Assembly: GCF_003049665.1 (NCBI RefSeq)
Contig: NZ_PYWM01000018.1
Coordinates: forward strand, 1 to 64,000
DNA: 64,000 bases
Reading direction: 5' to 3'
DNA from: Lysinibacillus mangiferihumi
GTDB lineage: Bacteria > Bacillota > Bacilli > Bacillales_A > Planococcaceae
Every line of letters starts with the position of its first letter. The first letter of the stretch is position 1. The translations under genes and the position numbers were made by a program. Shown piece by piece: positions 32,256-41,147 of the stretch. The notes beneath the pieces are model-generated. The model was not told where the DNA came from, made no database searches, and saw only the letters and a program-made list of their open reading frames with translations.

Positions 32256-32453
32256 TTAAGAGAAGAATTGTTCCCAAACAGCTTTGTGTGCTTTTTTTAT
32301 CCAACTGACGGCGCAGTTGTTTGTAGCGTTTAATTCAACCTTATGAGTCAAGTCTAAAGTGATATATCCATCGTCTATTGCATCTCTTACACATGCTCTG
32401 ATATGTGTATTAAGCTTGCGTACGTTTTCTTTTGATGTTACCTTTACCATCAT
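32256..32453 (-). pseudogene. Tyrosine integrase fragment
   Basis: The frame reads TSKENVRKLNTHIRACVRDA then IDDGYITLDLTHKVELNAT. This matches the SAM-like core-binding domain of phage tyrosine recombinases (pattern VRKLNTHIRACVKDAIDEG). The arm-binding N-terminus and the whole catalytic domain (R...HxxR...Y) are absent, and the sequence becomes unrelated after ELNATN. A broken remnant of an integrase from a lost element. Its upstream side abuts a fragment of another phage gene. Confidence 0.65.
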
Positions 32454-32456
32454 TTT

Positions 32457-32579
32457 ATAGAAGAAACTCCATATAAAGAACGTCCTGTGCCTTTTTATGA
32501 TTGGTTAAATGAAAGGGATAGCCTTCCACAATTAATGGTGCATGGTGAACCAGTGTTAGGTAATTGGCTGGAATGGTGA
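32457..32579 (+). pseudogene. C-terminal fragment of the winged-helix gene (duplicate)
   Basis: The last 40 codons (IEETPYKERPVPFYDWLNER ... HGEPVLGNWLEW) match the end of the gene at 27969-28862 in about 32 of 40 residues. Nothing of the upstream part is present: the match begins a few bases after the integrase remnant. This is a truncated paralogue left by deletion or recombination between two related prophages. Confidence 0.85.
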
Positions 32580-32655
32580 ATGGAAAATTTAACCAATGTA
32601 TTTTATTTAAGGTAATATTAATACGAACAAAGCAAGCTTGTTGAGGAGGAGTATA

Positions 32656-33108
32656 ATGCGTTTTCTTTTTTTGCTAAGTATTGTTATATCGGGAATTGTA
32701 AGTGTTGTCTGTTTTGCATTCACTAATATGTCTACTACTTCATTCGATCCCACAGGTGACAATTTTGTTGGAGGAAATGGAAACCCGGGTTTAATGTTTG
32801 TTATGTTTCCAATGTTAATTATTCTTTATTTTTTCTTCGCAGTGATGTTTGTTTTTGAAAAGTTACATGAACGTTTTTCAGTGAAAAGGAAACTATTTCA
32901 AGCTTACTATTCAGCGGTGTTTGTGCTGATTTCGGGAATGACGATTTACCAAATCGTTTCATTTCGAAATGAAATCAATCCATATTTTGAATACGAAATA
33001 TCCTATTTAAACCCTTATTCTAATCATTTATTTTTTAACTTTTGGACGTTTATAGCCTGCCTTTGTCTTTCAGGATTTTGCTCATTTTATATAAAGAAAA
33101 GAATGTGA
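32656..33108 (+). CDS. Four-span membrane protein, unknown
   Basis: A 150-residue hydrophobic protein: a first span (FLFLLSIVISGIVSVVCFAF), an outer loop rich in Asn/Gly, a second span (GLMFVMFPMLIILYFFFAVM), a third (YYSAVFVLISGMTIYQIVSF) and a fourth near the end (FWTFIACLCLSGFCSFYI). GAGGAGGAG precedes the ATG. Not recognised; it lies between phage remnants and may be cargo. Confidence 0.6.
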   Translation: MRFLFLLSIVISGIVSVVCFAFTNMSTTSFDPTGDNFVGGNGNPGLMFVMFPMLIILYFFFAVMFVFEKLHERFSVKRKLFQAYYSAVFVLISGMTIYQIVSFRNEINPYFEYEISYLNPYSNHLFFNFWTFIACLCLSGFCSFYIKKRM

Positions 33109-33356
33109 GATAGTTTGTACTTAAACTCCCATGAAAGAACAATCTTTCATTTTCTGTGGTTTAGCGATGATTTTATGAGACCTGAATGGGGTGCTTTAGT
33201 TGAATAACCAAAAACAAGACCACTTCAATGATCAATTCCTTAACAATGCGTTCTTCTAGATAAGTTAATAAAGAAAATTACACATTTATATGGTGTTACA
33301 CAAATATTACACAAGACACAATATAAACCTTGGTACTAAAAGGATTTAAAGCTATA

Positions 33357-33492
33357 ATTCAATGTCCTCCTGGGAACGTATTAAGGTTCAGATAGAATAA
33401 GTTTGAACCAACTAAAAAGCGCTTCAAATCCTTTAACATTAAAGGTTTGAGGCGCTTTTCTTTTTTTGAATGAGAATACAGAAGAAAATGAA
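33357..33492 (+). repeat. Boundary repeat, copy B
   Basis: ATGTCCTCCTGGGA (33362-33375), GTTTGAACCAACTAAAAAGC, a terminator hairpin and GAGAATAC...GAAAATGAAC repeat the layout of copy A at 29840. The preceding 250 bases (33109-33356) contain GTGTTACACAAAT-type words, also near copy A, and no gene. Confidence 0.55.
33415..33467 (+). terminator. Strong terminator hairpin in boundary repeat B
   Basis: AAAAGCGC and GCGCTTTT, with inner TTCAAA/TTTGAG and CCTTTAA/TTAAAGG pairs, then TCTTTTTTT. Confidence 0.8.
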
Positions 33493-33639
33493 CTATGCAG
33501 GGAAGTCTTGAATGGTTGTTACAAGCTTAGTTATAAAATGAAAGCCCACAAATAATTGTTGACAATCGCTAGCATCGGTACAACCTGTTGCTTCCCAAAA
33601 CAGATCATCGTATATAATTTGTTCTTTATGTTGTGTCAT
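33493..33639 (-). CDS. Possible small protein (48 aa)
   Basis: A short frame beginning MTQHKEQIIYDDLFWEATGC with three Cys, following the Old Yellow Enzyme gene on the same strand. No ribosome binding site is visible and no family is recognised. It may be a remnant or chance; listed because it is the only open frame between the enzyme gene and boundary repeat B. Confidence 0.25.
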   Translation of the reverse strand: MTQHKEQIIYDDLFWEATGCTDASDCQQLFVGFHFITKLVTTIQDFPA

Positions 33640-33677
33640 TTGTTTAGTTAGTGCGTCATGGTGGTTCGTTTTTACAA

Positions 33678-34772
33678 TTATTTTACGCCAGGCACCCAAC
33701 CTACATTACGTTTCATCATGTTCATTAGGGGCTCTGGAATGTTATTCTCACGGCTCATATCCATTTCCGTAATAATGGGTTCACCAGCGGCTACTTTTTC
33801 CACCCAGTGTGCTTCAATTAATAGCTCACGACCAAGTGCAAGTAAATCAGCACCTGTTTCCGTCGCTTCTTTCGCATCTTCTGGTGAATAAATTGAACCA
33901 ACGCCGATAAACGGTATTCGACCGTCAATGACGCGTTTTAAAATTTTAATACGGTTTTCTTTTTCACCGCTATAACGATGTGCTTTAGAGCGGAAATCAC
34001 CTAATGAAATGTGCAAGTAATCGAGCTTTTCATCTGCTAAACGATTTACAAGTTGAACCGTTTCATCTAGCGTGATGCCGTCTTCTTCAGGCTCTTCTGG
34101 GCTAAAACGATAACCAATGATAAATTGATCATTCGCATATTGCGCTTTTGCACGGTTTACACTTTCGATAATTTCTAATAAGAATGTCATACGTTTTTCA
34201 ACAGAGCCACCATAACGGTCTGTGCGTTTATTTGTAAAGCCTGAGAAGAATTGTTGTAATAGATACGTATTTGCACCGTGAATCTCCACACCGTCAAATC
34301 CTGCTTCAATGGCGCGACGTGTCGTTTCACCAAATGCTACGACGATTTCCTCAATTTCTTCTACCGTTAATGCACGTGCCACACCGCCATCTGCTGCAAC
34401 GTTTTCACTTGCACTTACGATATCGCCATTTGGTACAAGGTCACGTACTGCTTGGCGACCGCCGTGATAAATTTGTAAAATTGCTTTTGCGCCACCGTCG
34501 TGAATCGCATCAGCAATACGTTTTAAGCTCAAAATATATTCATCGCTATGTGCCGAAATTTGACCTGGGAAGCCTTTCCCATTAGGAAGTACGTAAGCAC
34601 ATGCTGTAATCACCGCACCGACGCCATATGAGCGCTCACGGTAATATGTAATCTCCGCATCTGATACCGTATCATCCGCATTTGCTGAGTAAGTGGTCAT
34701 TGGCGCCATTAAGTAACGATTACGAATTGTGACGCCGTTATGAAAAGTAAATGGTGTTAAAAAAGTTGTCAT
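33678..34772 (-). CDS. NADH:flavin oxidoreductase (Old Yellow Enzyme family)
   Basis: A 364-residue TIM-barrel flavoenzyme. YLMAPMTTYSA near residue 24 is the FMN-contact start, LQIYHGGRQA holds the FMN-binding Gln/His, GFDGVEIHGANTYLLQQFFS with NKRTDRYGGS is the family signature, and GSIYSPEDAKEATETGADLL...GRELL closes the phosphate site. These enzymes reduce activated C=C bonds with NAD(P)H and respond to electrophile stress. Start at ATG 34772 with GAAGGAGT. Confidence 0.93.
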   Translation of the reverse strand: MTTFLTPFTFHNGVTIRNRYLMAPMTTYSANADDTVSDAEITYYRERSYGVGAVITACAYVLPNGKGFPGQISAHSDEYILSLKRIADAIHDGGAKAILQIYHGGRQAVRDLVPNGDIVSASENVAADGGVARALTVEEIEEIVVAFGETTRRAIEAGFDGVEIHGANTYLLQQFFSGFTNKRTDRYGGSVEKRMTFLLEIIESVNRAKAQYANDQFIIGYRFSPEEPEEDGITLDETVQLVNRLADEKLDYLHISLGDFRSKAHRYSGEKENRIKILKRVIDGRIPFIGVGSIYSPEDAKEATETGADLLALGRELLIEAHWVEKVAAGEPIITEMDMSRENNIPEPLMNMMKRNVGWVPGVK

Positions 34773-35122
34773 GTTATTCACTCCTTCTAAAACAAGAGTA
34801 AATTTATAGGATTTAAAAGTCAAAGATCATGCTTACGGCTATTCTCTATTTACTACAACGTAATGAAAAAATCAGTAGAAAGAATGATTGTATGGAGGAA
34901 GAGGGGCAAAAAGTGGTCGGTCTAACAGGTGCGGGGATTTAACAGGATGGACCAGATTTTCGTTTGGAAAAAGGTCTTATCGTAAAATATTGATTCACAG
35001 CATACTGCCATGATTGGAGCCTTTGAAAACGACTATTCGTTATTTCACCCTTACACAATGCGCAAGATACATCTTGCTTCACGTTAGCCGAACGAAGGAC
35101 ACTTACGTATTCTAATAAAACA
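34773..35122. other. Intergenic region without a convincing gene
   Basis: An open frame of 75 codons on the minus strand (34939-35166) lacks a ribosome binding site and has odd composition (many Cys, Arg, Trp). It could be an old remnant, but nothing identifies it. Confidence 0.4.
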
Positions 35123-35155
35123 TAAAAAAAAGCGGCCAAAGAGTCGCCTTTTTCT
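35123..35155 (-). terminator. Terminator of the lipoprotein operon
   Basis: An AT-rich stem (AAAAAGGCG with CGCTTTTT, minus strand, one mismatch) followed by T8. Confidence 0.6.
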
Positions 35156-35203
35156 ATGTCTATCATTAGCTTACAATATCGTGTAACCTTTTAAACTAGC
35201 CCT

Positions 35204-35776
35204 CTACTTACGTATCGTAGAAAACAACTCAACATCATCAAAGTAATGAATCGCATCTTTATCTTGGTCATAAATATATAATCCATAACCATTTTGATTT
35301 TGTACTATCTCTTTTATTTCACTAGTAGTCAATGGTTTATCTACTTCTATATTAAGAGTAACAATATATTTTAGTGAATTAAATTCCATAATAGCTCCAG
35401 GAACTAACCCTGTACTATCTTTGTTTATTATTGAAGATATATTTCCGGGTATCTTTAATTCAAAATAATATTTACTATCAATTTTACTTAACACATCATA
35501 AAGCTGAGGACTGATTCTGTAAGAAATTTTAAATTCCACAAATTTATCATTGGTATTTATTTTAAATTCATCAACGCCAAAATTTGGTGGAATAAATTGC
35601 TTTTCTAAAGAAATGGTACTACTGACTTCCTCCATTTGTTGATGATTACTTTGTTTTTCCTCTAATTGCTTACTTTGTTTATCTTCAATTTGTTGATTAT
35701 TATCGCATGCTATCACAAAAATAGTTGATAAAATAACTAGCATAAAAATAAAATATTTACGATTAATTTTTATCAT
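35204..35776 (-). CDS. Lipoprotein translationally coupled to a small exported peptide
   Basis: A 190-residue protein. The signal (YFIFMLVILSTIFVIAC) ends in a lipobox with the lipidated Cys near residue 24, followed by a Gln/Lys/Glu-rich linker and a beta-rich domain of about 130 residues (EFKISYRISPQLYDVLSKID ... LYIYDQDKDAIHYFDDVEL). No family recognised. Its start overlaps the stop of the small secreted peptide gene, so one transcript and coupled translation are likely. A surface immunity role for the neighbour is possible but unproven. Confidence 0.65.
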   Translation of the reverse strand: MIKINRKYFIFMLVILSTIFVIACDNNQQIEDKQSKQLEEKQSNHQQMEEVSSTISLEKQFIPPNFGVDEFKINTNDKFVEFKISYRISPQLYDVLSKIDSKYYFELKIPGNISSIINKDSTGLVPGAIMEFNSLKYIVTLNIEVDKPLTTSEIKEIVQNQNGYGLYIYDQDKDAIHYFDDVELFSTIRK

Positions 35777-35982
35777 TGTTTAACCTTATCGCTCCAACTA
35801 GTATACGTCCATTTTCCTGTCACAGTCTTAGAACTTATTACTTTGCCTGCACTCCATAGTTTTTCAGTTCCTCTTGCTTGTACTGAGTTTGTAAGGTCTA
35901 CAGGTTCTTCAGCGCTACCAATACTAACAGCATTTAAAGAAAGTAAAGATAAAATTGATGTTGCTAATAACGTTTTCTTCAT
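35773..35982 (-). CDS. Small secreted peptide (69 aa), bacteriocin-like
   Basis: Signal peptide MKKTLLATSILSLLSLNAVS followed by IGSAEE, with likely signal peptidase I cleavage near SIGSA-EE. The mature part is about 45 residues, has no Cys, and is Trp/Lys-rich (EKLWSAGKVISSKTVTGKWT ... YTSWSDKVKQ). This has a faint likeness to lactococcin 972-type bacteriocins, but it is shorter than they are. GGGGGCTG precedes the ATG. The coupled lipoprotein gene follows by a 4-base overlap. Confidence 0.6.
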   Translation of the reverse strand: MKKTLLATSILSLLSLNAVSIGSAEEPVDLTNSVQARGTEKLWSAGKVISSKTVTGKWTYTSWSDKVKQ

Positions 35983-36236
35983 AAACAGCCCCCATTCAGT
36001 ATACAAATTTTAACCTGAAATTTTACAAAACTTAGGTTAATGAAATTATATAGTACCTTTTCCTTATTTTCAATTTTTTTACATAATTAAATCTTTAAAT
36101 TTGTTTTTTAAACAATCGTTTTATAGAATGGCTAAAATTTAGCATCATTTGAGAAACTGATTTGTTTGTTGTCGCACTTATAACATGAAAACACTTAAAA
36201 TTTCTATTAACTAATATAGGATAAAACAGATTTTGT

Positions 36237-36268
36237 AAAAAGGAAAAGACCACTCCGAATAAGTGGTC
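36237..36268 (-). terminator. Terminator of the small hydrophilic protein gene
   Basis: GACCACT and AGTGGTC pair perfectly; on the minus strand TTTTCCTTTTT follows. Confidence 0.75.
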
Positions 36269-36292
36269 AAAATAGATCAAAAGGGTCTTATT

Positions 36293-36457
36293 TTATAATG
36301 AAGTCGACTTACTTTTTTTCTCATTCATAATAAGGTCTTCTTCATGTTTTGGGCGAGGGGGTTCAGTATGCCCGACACGCTCATTAGGTTTTTTAATATT
36401 GGATGGTTTTGTTGACTCGTCTGTTGCAAATTCTGTATCTTTTTTATCCCTTTTCAT
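36293..36457 (-). CDS. Small hydrophilic protein (54 aa)
   Basis: Not found by a 60-codon cut-off. It has a perfect AGGAGGTG 7 bases before its ATG and a terminator 25 bases past its stop, so it is a complete single-gene unit. The product is disordered and charged (MKRDKKDTEFATDESTKPSN ... PNERVGHTEPPRPKHEEDLI). Small proteins of this composition are frequent in spore formers; the role is unknown. Confidence 0.7.
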   Translation of the reverse strand: MKRDKKDTEFATDESTKPSNIKKPNERVGHTEPPRPKHEEDLIMNEKKSKSTSL

Positions 36458-36958
36458 TTCGACACCTCCTAAAAATAGTATTTAACTTATCTCAATAAAA
36501 TATCCTTATTTTTTTCAACTTCACATTTTCAAAATTCTTTCATTCCGACCATTAGTGGACAGGCTTTGATAGCGACGATAATGGATAGCACACAAAAATA
36601 AAAAAACAGATAACCATAATAGGTATCTGCTGAAATAAGTTTCTTCTAATTAGGATAGAAGGATAATTTTGTGATTGGAATGAGGAATAGCGTCCAAACT
36701 AAAGAAAATCGGTGCAAATATTGTTAACATTACAAAAAATAGGTGGCGTAATAAAATAGCCAATACTACCTTAAATCAATACTTCTTTTTCATTTGATAT
36801 ACATATAAAAGCGTAGAATTCGATTTCCTAGAAAGTGGATAACTGCCAGCACTTTTAAGTTAGGGTATTATTCTGGAATAATAGGCAATCTTCAATGTTG
36901 GGGATCGTAAAAAATCCTGTTATGTAGAAGGAAATAATAGGAACAGAACATCTTTGAT
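36458..36958. other. Intergenic region, no gene seen
   Basis: Contains a hairpin CAGATAACC / GGTATCTG near 36606-36630 that resembles the terminator at 27189, and a TATTATT / AATAATA pair near 36866. No open frame with a ribosome binding site. Confidence 0.4.
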
Positions 36959-37363
36959 TTAAGTTTGGGTATCAAAGCTGCCTAATACCATAAAATCTAC
37001 CACTACGCCACTTACGGGGTTTTCTGAACCTAAAACATTAATGCCTAAGACTGTTACACCACTAATATTGGTAACGTTAGCAGAGACATATTTTGCAGCA
37101 ATGTTCTTTTCTCTCATTTGTACCCGCGGTCTTGCATTAATCGATGAATTGGTGGAATAGACGCTTGACACTGCGTAGTCGATTGTTGATAACAGTGTAT
37201 TGCCCGTAGCTAAAGCATTGTCTGTAAAATAAAACGTCGCTACACCATTAGCATCTGATGTAGCTTGCCCATAGATAATACGCTTTTCCTTTTTAGGATT
37301 GGACTCGCCTGCTTTAAACACATGAAATAATGTCGGTGATAATGTAATAACTTCAATGCTCAT
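36959..37363 (-). CDS. Hypothetical beta-rich protein (134 aa)
   Basis: Ser/Thr/Val-rich, with alternating strands (VITLSPTLFHVFKAGESNPK ... SDANGVATFYFTDNALATGN ... ISGVTVLGINVLGSENPVSG). This looks like an Ig-like or carboxypeptidase-regulatory beta fold, but it has no signal peptide. Start at ATG 37363, 7 bases after GGAGG; ATG 37369 is too close to it. Divergent from the ankyrin gene. Unknown function. Confidence 0.6.
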   Translation of the reverse strand: MSIEVITLSPTLFHVFKAGESNPKKEKRIIYGQATSDANGVATFYFTDNALATGNTLLSTIDYAVSSVYSTNSSINARPRVQMREKNIAAKYVSANVTNISGVTVLGINVLGSENPVSGVVVDFMVLGSFDTQT

Positions 37364-37561
37364 AGCCATCCTCCATTACATTTTACAATAGCCTATGAAC
37401 TTTTGTTTCGTTTAATACTTTAAATATGCATTATTAAACTTTTCGTTAGAAGCAGACGAATAACACGCGAATTATGGAGAATGCATACTACAAGAAATGA
37501 ATAAGTAGTAAAATATAGGAATGGATTGATTTAAAAAAACTGACTTAAGGAGAGAATACAA

Positions 37562-38617
37562 ATGGGCAGGAAGCGAAAAACCTTACCGAAAAATTTCGAG
37601 GAACTCATTGAAATAGGAGATCTATCAGCGTTAAAAGAGGTATTTTTACAATGTGAATTAGATGCTCGTGGTGGTTACAGTAAATCAACAGCTTTAAGTT
37701 TTTTTAAAGTACCGAATGATTTGGTTCGCTGGCTTGTGGATCAAGGGGCTGATATTAATGCGCGTGATAGTTACGGAAGAACGGCTCTACATAAACAGGC
37801 AATGAGTTGGTGTGGAAATATTGAATTGCTGCTTGAGTTGGGTGCAGCGATAGAAGCACTGGATTATCAAAATGAGACACCTTTATTTGCAGCGACAGAG
37901 TCATTTAATCCAAATGCAGTTTACACATTAGTTGGCAAAGGCGCAAATCTTAGCGCAGAAAACAAGATGAAACAAACACCCTTAGAAAAAGCTTTGGCAA
38001 CCTGTAGAAACATAGATATCGTCAATATGGCAAAGGTTGCAGAAATTTTGTTAAACGCTGGAGTGACTGTAACGCAGGATATGCAAAACGCTATTAAGCG
38101 AATTGGAGACGATTTTGAATTTCACCGAGATAACTTTAATAAGGAATATTTGAATCAAACGGATGAGGCACTTTACCGTCTATATCAGCTATTTGCTGTT
38201 CCCCCAGTCGGAAAACGAAAGACGCATGATGGCAGCTCTCCAATAACGGTATCTACAAATGGTTGGCAGGCGCAGCATAATGAACTATGGGGTTTACTCA
38301 TTCCTTCACAAGGCCATGCGAAAACCATACAGGGTGAGGTAATTCGTATTACTGGTAAAGTCGCTTATGAAATTTTAGATAACGGTGGCATCAACTGGGA
38401 TAATCAATATCGTAAGATGCTCCAGCGTTTGGGCCATTATTTTCGTCTGGGCACGCCATTAAACCTAGCTACCTTGCAAGAGGCTGAAACATTAGTGAAA
38501 GAACTTCACAACGGCAATGGTTGTGATGAACCTGCGAGACTGTGTGAACTAGCTGTGCACTGGGTACTTAGCAATCCGAACCCAATAAGGTTGGAACAGC
38601 CAGGTTATAAGCGATAA
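37562..38617 (+). CDS. Ankyrin-repeat protein (351 aa)
   Basis: Residues about 10-180 hold four to five ankyrin repeats (LVRWLVDQGADINARDSYGR, TALHKQAM, ELLLELGAAIEALDYQNETP, YTLVGKGANLSAENKMKQTP). The C-terminal 150 residues are a separate helical domain of unknown type (HNELWGLLIPSQGHAKTIQG ... INWDNQYRKMLQRLGHYFRL). Ankyrin proteins of this build occur as immunity proteins in toxin loci. AAGGAG precedes the ATG. First gene of a run of four on this strand. Confidence 0.75.
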   Translation: MGRKRKTLPKNFEELIEIGDLSALKEVFLQCELDARGGYSKSTALSFFKVPNDLVRWLVDQGADINARDSYGRTALHKQAMSWCGNIELLLELGAAIEALDYQNETPLFAATESFNPNAVYTLVGKGANLSAENKMKQTPLEKALATCRNIDIVNMAKVAEILLNAGVTVTQDMQNAIKRIGDDFEFHRDNFNKEYLNQTDEALYRLYQLFAVPPVGKRKTHDGSSPITVSTNGWQAQHNELWGLLIPSQGHAKTIQGEVIRITGKVAYEILDNGGINWDNQYRKMLQRLGHYFRLGTPLNLATLQEAETLVKELHNGNGCDEPARLCELAVHWVLSNPNPIRLEQPGYKR

Positions 38618-38762
38618 CTATGTATGCCTTGTTCAGCCCAATAAGCATCTAATGCACTAACAATTCTCTTACTTTACAAGCTAAAAAAGAGAATCGGACA
38701 GATAAGGAATGACAAAACACCTTTATTGGCTTACTAAACATATTTGGAAGGAATGTTTCACT

Positions 38763-39791
38763 ATGAGTTATGATGTTCATATCGGAAGGTTAATCAGTGG
38801 GAGAAGAGAATTAGAAGGTAAGGGTAATTATCTACTATGTACGGCCAATCAAACGATTCAAGAAATAACGACATTTGGTTCCAAAGATGGGATATTTATT
38901 AGTACGCGTGATTTGGAGAATGGCCTTTACGACTTCTGCAAATCTGCAATTGCTCGCTATATAGAAGAAGGAAGAAACAAGGATGTGTATACTTTCTCAC
39001 TCTATACGGATAGCTATAATGGAAGCTATATAGTGTACATTAATAATCGGGATTCTTTAGAGCAAACGGTTGCTCAATACTATGCACAATATCAAGAAAG
39101 TTACTTGGAAACTGGTAGCAAGTTTTACAATCAAACTCTTGAGCAAATCTATCGTTCCTGTAAATTTAGTGAAGGCGATTATCCCTTTATGTACGACGAG
39201 ATGCCGAATGGTCTTGAAACCTATCTTGAAATGTTCAACTGTATTAGCCAAGAAACACCCGCGTATTTAAGTAATGACAAGAACTACATATTTGAGAAGA
39301 CCATTATAGATTCAGAGCTCTTTTTAATTGCCATCCAAGTTATTCATCGATTGCAAAATGACCTAAAGCAATTGAACCGTACGGAGGACTTTATTGCCTA
39401 CGTGTCAGCCGCGGATGGCGTTGGTGGTGATTATTTGACATTAAGCCAGCTCATAAGAAAAACTGTACCCGAAGACCAATTGTATCAATCAATGCCTGAC
39501 TTAATGAAGAAAGATATGGAATTCCATGCTGCTGTCGATGCTATACAGCAACGCCCCCTTGTTCAACAGGTAAAACATTGGGTAGATGTAATCGAAAGAG
39601 GAGAATTTGGTAAAGGCAGCATGCGAAGCTTCTGGCGAACAGATTATGAGGCTTATGAACAACTTGTGGGGCTTGGAGGTCAAGCCATCCCACATATTCA
39701 AGAGCATCTGAACAGTGAACTTAAAGATGACACTAGGCGCATTCTAATGGTGGTATTAGAAGATCTGGCAGAACAAGCTGCTCGCTTATAA
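38763..39791 (+). CDS. DUF4303-like protein (342 aa)
   Basis: A soluble protein with CTANQTIQEITTFGSK, FCKSAIARYIEEGRNKDVYT and TDSYNGSYIVYINNRDSLEQ, patterns loosely like DUF4303 proteins found beside SMI1/KNR4 and ankyrin genes. The last part (EAYEQLVGLGGQAIPHIQEH ... RILMVVLEDLAEQ) looks like one HEAT-type repeat. Start ATG 38763 after GGAAGGAATG. Family assignment is tentative; function unknown, immunity-type role inferred from neighbours. Confidence 0.55.
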   Translation: MSYDVHIGRLISGRRELEGKGNYLLCTANQTIQEITTFGSKDGIFISTRDLENGLYDFCKSAIARYIEEGRNKDVYTFSLYTDSYNGSYIVYINNRDSLEQTVAQYYAQYQESYLETGSKFYNQTLEQIYRSCKFSEGDYPFMYDEMPNGLETYLEMFNCISQETPAYLSNDKNYIFEKTIIDSELFLIAIQVIHRLQNDLKQLNRTEDFIAYVSAADGVGGDYLTLSQLIRKTVPEDQLYQSMPDLMKKDMEFHAAVDAIQQRPLVQQVKHWVDVIERGEFGKGSMRSFWRTDYEAYEQLVGLGGQAIPHIQEHLNSELKDDTRRILMVVLEDLAEQAARL

Positions 39792-39829
39792 TTTTACAAA
39801 ATCGTATAAGGCGAAAAGGGGAATCCAAT

Positions 39830-41116
39830 ATGACGCAACGACTACCATGTAAGACGGAAGGCTGTAGCGCAACAATACTGCCGACTACAGCAGCCAAAAC
39901 GGGCGGTATTTGTATGCCATGTCATCAGGAGCATGCACGAAAAAAGCAACAAGCTTATATTGAGCAGCACCGCAAAACGGTTAATCTCTATGAAGGACTT
40001 ACGAATTATGTGGACATTCTTAAGGTAATGCATGCGCCGACAACGTATGCTCCTCTTATTCAATACATTCCTTATCCGTTAAGCATGGAGCAGATATACA
40101 TAGCATTATCAGAACAAGAAGCGGACAATATGTTGAAATATGCCATGGAATTACTCGCTAAAAACAATGAAAATGAAGCAGAGGACATTCTATTGTCGCT
40201 AGTATGCTATCGAAATAAAAATATCGCCAATGCTTTACCTGAACTGATCGAGCGTAGCTTGTTTCATTATCCACTTGTTTTTAAAGATGCACCACCAGAT
40301 ATACAACAGCTCCTTTTAGAGCGTGTTAAATGGGATCAGGATAACCGAAACCATCTCCTCCTTGTGCTCGGTTGGATTGGTAATGCCATGGTCATAGAGC
40401 AGTTTCGGCAATGGCAAAAACAGCCGCCAATATGGACAGAGCAGTTGTATGTAACGCCAGAAACCTACGCTCTTGAAGGCGGATGGGAGCTTAGCCGTGA
40501 CGGAAAGAGGCGTGACCTAATTAACCATGTCTGCTATGCAATTAGGCAAACAGATCAACAAAGTGAAGATTTCAATGAAGAGCAGTATGCGCATTTTCTT
40601 GGGATAAGCCATTCAACCTGTCCGTGGTGTAATAGGAAGTTAACGAAATTAATGGACGTGGCTACCGCTCATCCATCTTTGCAATACCTCAACATGCACA
40701 AGAACTTGCAGGTAATAACCTGTGATTTATGTGGAAGCTTTAGCACGATTTATATGGAGTTGGGCAATGATGGTGTTCCAGTTTGGAGCCGTTATAATCA
40801 AGAACCAGCGTATCTTCCAGAGAGTGATGACGTAAACAGCTCTACTGAAATCACACCTATGTTAGCCCTTTCACATGAGCCACAATCACCTTACTATGCT
40901 GCGCTTTGAACAATGTCACAATTAAATTCGCAGATTGGTGGTTATCCAAGCTGGGTGCAGGATCCAGCATATCCTCTTTGCCCCTGCTGTGAACAAAGAA
41001 TGCGGTTTATAGGGCAGATTGATTATGCTGATTTTGATGAATATGCTGAAGGTATTTTTTACATGTTTATCTGTCCAAAAGACAGCATTACAGCAACCAT
41101 CTATCAGCAAAGTTAA
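39830..41116 (+). pseudogene. Zinc-ribbon/DUF1963-like gene split by an in-frame TGA
   Basis: The first open part (39830-40909) has an N-terminal zinc knuckle (CKTEGCSATILPTTAAKTGG ... CMPCH), a helical middle, a second Cys cluster (CPWCNRKLTKL, CDLCG), and ends at TGA 40907-40909. In the same frame, 40913-41116 continues with IGGYPSWVQDPAYPLCPCC and FIGQIDYADFDEYAEGIFYM, a conserved end normally fused to such proteins. One nonsense change thus removes the final domain. The second part could restart at ATG 40913, but no good ribosome binding site is present. Confidence 0.75.
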
Positions 41117-41147
41117 ATAACGTTACCATGTCAAAGGGGGAATAATC

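Noticed and set aside
34939-35166. 75-codon minus-strand frame after the Old Yellow Enzyme gene
   Set aside because: No ribosome binding site, starts inside the terminator region, and has no recognisable pattern.
36095-36280. 61-codon minus-strand frame
   Set aside because: Covers the terminator at 36237-36268 and lacks a ribosome binding site.
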